From assembly GCA_047619485.1 (NCBI GenBank), contig JBLHKE010000367.1, forward strand, positions 1-7,674: DNA of 7,674 bases, given 5' to 3'. Origin of the DNA: JBLHKE01 sp047619485. Its GTDB lineage: Bacteria; Verrucomicrobiota; Verrucomicrobiia; Verrucomicrobiales; DEV007. The notes beneath the pieces were generated by a model that saw nothing but the letters and a program-made list of their open reading frames with translations, was not told where the DNA came from and did not search any database. The translations under genes and the position numbers were made by a program. Positions 5,265 to 7,674 of the stretch are shown in pieces. The first letter of the stretch is position 1. Each line of letters starts with the position of its first letter.

Positions 5265-6887
5265 TTGAAGTTTTTCTGCGCCTGCGGCTCGAAAGCGTCG
5301 CCCGATTGCAAATTGGGGCGGCGGGTGGATGGTGGGTGTATCGATAAGTTTTTGCCAAGTCTCTTCGCTCTCCTACTGCTGGTGACTGCGCCTGGTGCGT
5401 CGGTTGAGCAGTGCCCGGTGCAGCCAATTGCAGGCGCGCTTTTTCTGCATGGGGGCGGTGCATTTCCGCCGCCGTTGATGGAAGAATTTCTGAAGCTTTG
5501 CGATCGGCCTGAGGGAAAGTTGGTCGTCATCCCAAGCGCGGCAGAGGATGGGAAGATCAACGTTTTGAGGATCATCGAGGGGTGGGGCAATCGCGGTTTT
5601 GCAAAGGTGCAGGTGTTGCACACGCGATCGCGTGACGAGGCGGACACGGAGGAATTTATTCAGCCTTTGCGCGCGGCGTGTGCGGTGTGGATCAGCGGCG
5701 GCATGCAATCGCGATTGGAAGAAGCCTACGTTGGCACACGGGTGGAGAGGGAGTTGCACGCGCTGTTGGGTCGTGGCGGCGTGGTCGGCGGCAGCTCGGC
5801 CGGAGCGGCAGTGATGAGCAAGGTGATGATCCGCTCGGGGAATCCGATCGCGGAGGTGGGTCAGGGTTTCGGCCTGATTGGGGGCGCGGTGATCGATCAA
5901 CATTTCGTCGCGAGAAAACGTGAGGGGCGGTTGCTGACGGTGCTCGATGAGCATCCGGGGCTTGTCGGCTATGGGATCGATGAGGGCACCGCGCTAGTTT
6001 TACGAGGCCGCCAGATCTGGGTGGTCGGGAGTTCGACGGTGACAGCTTGTCTGGCGAAATCTGACCACCGCGAGGAATTCGTGGAGCCGCGTAGGCACCC
6101 GTGGCGCGCGGATCACATCGCCATGACCCGCGCCGCGATCGTGCGTGCCGCGAACTTGAAATTTTCGACCGTGCCAGCGGTCGTGCCAAAAGGGACGGTG
6201 ATCGCGTTCGGTGGCGGCGGGACGACCAAGGGTGGGCTGGAGCATTTCGTCGATCGCGCTGGCGGTTCGTTGGCGCGCATCGTGGTGATCTACACGGCGA
6301 GGGCGGACGAGCCGCGCCTCTCGCAGCACTGGAGGCGGCTGTGGGATTCCGTCGGGGCGAAAAACGTGCGGGCGCTGCACGCGAGGGATCATGATGTGGC
6401 CAACTCGGATGCCTTCGTGAAAGAGATCGATGCGGCGGGTGGCGTGTGGTTCGATGGGGGTCGCCAGTGGCGTCTGGTTGATCGCTATTCTGGGACGAGG
6501 GCAGAAGCGGCGATTAAACGGGTGTTAGAGCGAGGTGGGGTGGTCGGCGGTTCGTCGGCGGGGGCGACGATCTTGGGTGGATACCTGGTGCGCGGCGACC
6601 CGATGACCTCGCGGACGATGATGCAGGAAGGTTATGAGCAGGGGCTCGGGCTGGTGCCGGGGGTGGCGATTGACCAGCACTTTTCGCAGCGCAACCGCTT
6701 CAAAGACATGCTGGCGCTGAAGCGGCGCTACCCGCAATTATTGGGAGTCGGGATCGACGAGGGCGCGGCGATCGCCTTCGAAGGCGGGAGCTGCGAAGTG
6801 TTCGGGCGCAACAGTGTTTTCATCTACCCGGTGGATGGGGAGCGGGTGGAGTTGAAGGTGGGGGAGAAGTTGAAGCTGGTGGAGTAG
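5265..6887 (+). CDS. Exported tandem cyanophycinase, two peptidase S51 domains in one chain
   Basis: Cyanophycinases (CphB inside cells, CphE outside) are serine peptidases that cut the Asp-Arg storage polymer cyanophycin into beta-Asp-Arg dipeptides; single-domain enzymes are roughly 270-300 residues. This 540-residue protein carries two copies. Domain 1 (about 55-265) has GGSSAGA with nucleophile S178, DQHF with H213 and GIDE with E240. Domain 2 (about 308-540) has GGSSAGA with S431, DQHFSQRNR with H472 and GIDE with E499. Each also has a substrate-pocket-like motif, GGMQ at 145-148 and GGRQ at 398-401. Both catalytic sets look intact, and domain 2 is closer to the classic cyanophycinase motif. 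A hydrophobic segment at 29-41 followed by small residues suggests a signal peptide or anchor, giving extracytoplasmic action. The 28 residues before it are odd, with four cysteines. In-frame GTG at residue 21 or TTG at residue 30 are alternative starts without a Shine-Dalgarno. No cyanophycin synthetase is present nearby. Confidence 0.87.
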   Translation: MKFFCACGSKASPDCKLGRRVDGGCIDKFLPSLFALLLLVTAPGASVEQCPVQPIAGALFLHGGGAFPPPLMEEFLKLCDRPEGKLVVIPSAAEDGKINVLRIIEGWGNRGFAKVQVLHTRSRDEADTEEFIQPLRAACAVWISGGMQSRLEEAYVGTRVERELHALLGRGGVVGGSSAGAAVMSKVMIRSGNPIAEVGQGFGLIGGAVIDQHFVARKREGRLLTVLDEHPGLVGYGIDEGTALVLRGRQIWVVGSSTVTACLAKSDHREEFVEPRRHPWRADHIAMTRAAIVRAANLKFSTVPAVVPKGTVIAFGGGGTTKGGLEHFVDRAGGSLARIVVIYTARADEPRLSQHWRRLWDSVGAKNVRALHARDHDVANSDAFVKEIDAAGGVWFDGGRQWRLVDRYSGTRAEAAIKRVLERGGVVGGSSAGATILGGYLVRGDPMTSRTMMQEGYEQGLGLVPGVAIDQHFSQRNRFKDMLALKRRYPQLLGVGIDEGAAIAFEGGSCEVFGRNSVFIYPVDGERVELKVGEKLKLVE

Positions 6888-6901
6888 TGACCAGAGGTCA
6901 C
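6887..6901. terminator. Small hairpin between convergent gene ends
   Basis: GTGACC (6887-6892) and GGTCAC (6896-6901) form a perfect 6-bp stem with a 3-nt loop. It fills nearly the whole 16-nt gap between the cyanophycinase stop (ends 6887) and the creC-like stop (begins 6904). It has no T-run on either strand, so a shared terminator role is only suggested by position. Confidence 0.35.
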
Positions 6902-6903
6902 CG

Positions 6904-7674
6904 CTACTTGATCGTTGCTAGCTCGCAGGGGAGTTCGAGTATCGCGCGTGTTCCGATTGGTTCGCGGGCGTCCAATCTCGCGCTGCCATTGTGTAGTTCA
7001 GCGGCCTCGCGGACAAAGCACAGGCCAAGGCCGGAGCTCTTGCGGCCGGTGTCTGGGTGCTGCAGGCTGTAGAAGCGATCGAATACCCGCTCGCGGGCAT
7101 AATCCGGGACGCCGGGGCCCTCGTCGTCGATGTGGATGAGAGCGCGGCGCTTGTCGCTTTTTAGTGTGACTGTTAGGGTGGTGCCGGGCGGAGAGAAATC
7201 GATGGCGTTCTGCAGCAGGTTGGCGACCGCTATCTCGAGGAGGAATTCTTCGCCCTGAACGACCGGTTTGTCCTCGAGTTGCAGGTCGATCGTCAGCCGC
7301 TTTGTCTCTGCCGCCTGCTGGTGGTCGTCGCAGACACGGTGGACGAGCCTGGCGAGGTCGACTGGTCTCGGCGCATCTAGGTTCTTGCGCGCCTCGATGG
7401 CGGACAGGGCTAGCAGGCGATCGATGATATTCTGCAGGCGGACGGTCTCGGTCTGGATGTTGCCGAGGAACTTGTCGCGCTGCGCTGGCGGCATGTCCGG
7501 GGCTTCGTCGAGAATTTCCGCGGCACCACGGATGGCGGCGACCGGGCTTTTCATCTCGTGGGTCAGTGTCTGTACGTAGGTCTCGACGTAATTGCGACCC
7601 TCGAGGGTCTCGCGCATTTCTTCAAATGCCCGGCCTAGCTGGCGCACCTCGCCGCGGCCGAGTTTTGGTGCCTG
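6904..7674 (-). CDS. creC: CreC-like sensor histidine kinase, C-terminal part (cut by window edge)
   Basis: The reading frame is open to the right edge, and 256 residues are visible; the sensor domain, membrane helices and most of the HAMP linker lie outside. The first residues (GRGEVRQLGRAFEEMR) look like a HAMP tail, so an internal GTG at 7647 is not the true start. Then comes the phosphoacceptor H-box YVQTLTHEMKSP (H39 of the visible part), an unusually CreC-like IRGAAEIL, the N-box LLQNAIDFSP, the G1 box DDEGPGVP, the F-box FDRFYSL and the G2 box SSGLGLCFV. All kinase boxes are intact. CreC phosphorylates the response regulator CreB in Gammaproteobacteria, where the system responds to carbon/fermentation state; the signal here is unknown. 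The partner regulator is expected upstream, outside the window. The gene is convergent with the cyanophycinase gene, with a 16-nt gap. Confidence 0.88.
   Translation of the reverse strand, partial: QAPKLGRGEVRQLGRAFEEMRETLEGRNYVETYVQTLTHEMKSPVAAIRGAAEILDEAPDMPPAQRDKFLGNIQTETVRLQNIIDRLLALSAIEARKNLDAPRPVDLARLVHRVCDDHQQAAETKRLTIDLQLEDKPVVQGEEFLLEIAVANLLQNAIDFSPPGTTLTVTLKSDKRRALIHIDDEGPGVPDYARERVFDRFYSLQHPDTGRKSSGLGLCFVREAAELHNGSARLDAREPIGTRAILELPCELATIK

Noticed and set aside
4397..5463. Long overlapping frames inside yhaM (plus-strand 4397-5227 and minus-strand 4444-5463)
   Set aside because: Their products are biased in Arg, Gly, Pro and Ala, as expected of shadow frames in GC-rich DNA. The YhaM frame has full domain support.
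7645..7647. GTG as the start of the CreC-like kinase
   Set aside because: The frame stays open to the edge, and the residues before GTG continue a HAMP-like CreC sequence, so the gene is simply cut by the window.

Overview
The window looks like chromosomal DNA from a GC-rich Verrucomicrobiota-like bacterium (or another member of the Planctomycetes-Verrucomicrobia-Chlamydiae group). Three protein types point that way: an exported planctomycete-type cytochrome c domain joined to 24-residue leucine-rich repeats, a Lys/Ala-rich histone-H1-like protein with a DUF2934-like tail, and a CreC-like sensor kinase beside an exported cyanophycinase. This placement is inferred from family distribution, not from a marker gene. 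No rRNA, tRNA, CRISPR array, insertion sequence or phage gene was seen.

Layout: (a) 1-351 has no credible gene but holds a series of inverted repeats. (b) 352-1563 (+) is a full-length AlkX/YcaQ-type winged-helix DNA glycosylase. It is less GC-rich than its neighbours and ends in a 12-bp tandem repeat at its stop codon and a long imperfect palindrome. (c) 1746-2780 and 2885-3376 (both -) encode two exported proteins: a single-heme PSCyt1-type cytochrome with LRRs, and upstream of it a YHS/TRASH-like Cys-rich metal-binding protein. A strong hairpin separates them. (d) 3377-3619 is a divergent promoter region. (e) 3620-4030 (+) is the histone-like protein. (f) 4152-5204 (+) is a YhaM-type 3'-5' exoribonuclease (OB fold plus HD domain). 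(g) 5265-6887 (+) is a 540-residue exported protein with two complete cyanophycinase (peptidase S51) domains. (h) 6904 to the right edge (-) is the C-terminal part of a CreC-like histidine kinase, convergent with (g) and cut by the window end.

Most genes look like housekeeping or independently acting units rather than one pathway. The plausible pairings are the two exported metal/heme proteins (c) and perhaps the short-spaced co-directional yhaM-cyanophycinase pair. Five of the six visible start codons have no recognisable Shine-Dalgarno sequence. The exception is the cyanophycinase, which has a TTG start behind a near-perfect AGGAGGT. The most distinctive item is the tandem cyanophycinase with both active sites intact. 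The next most distinctive are the structured non-coding DNA on both sides of the alkX-like gene. I did not see clear evidence for a wholly new multi-gene system.
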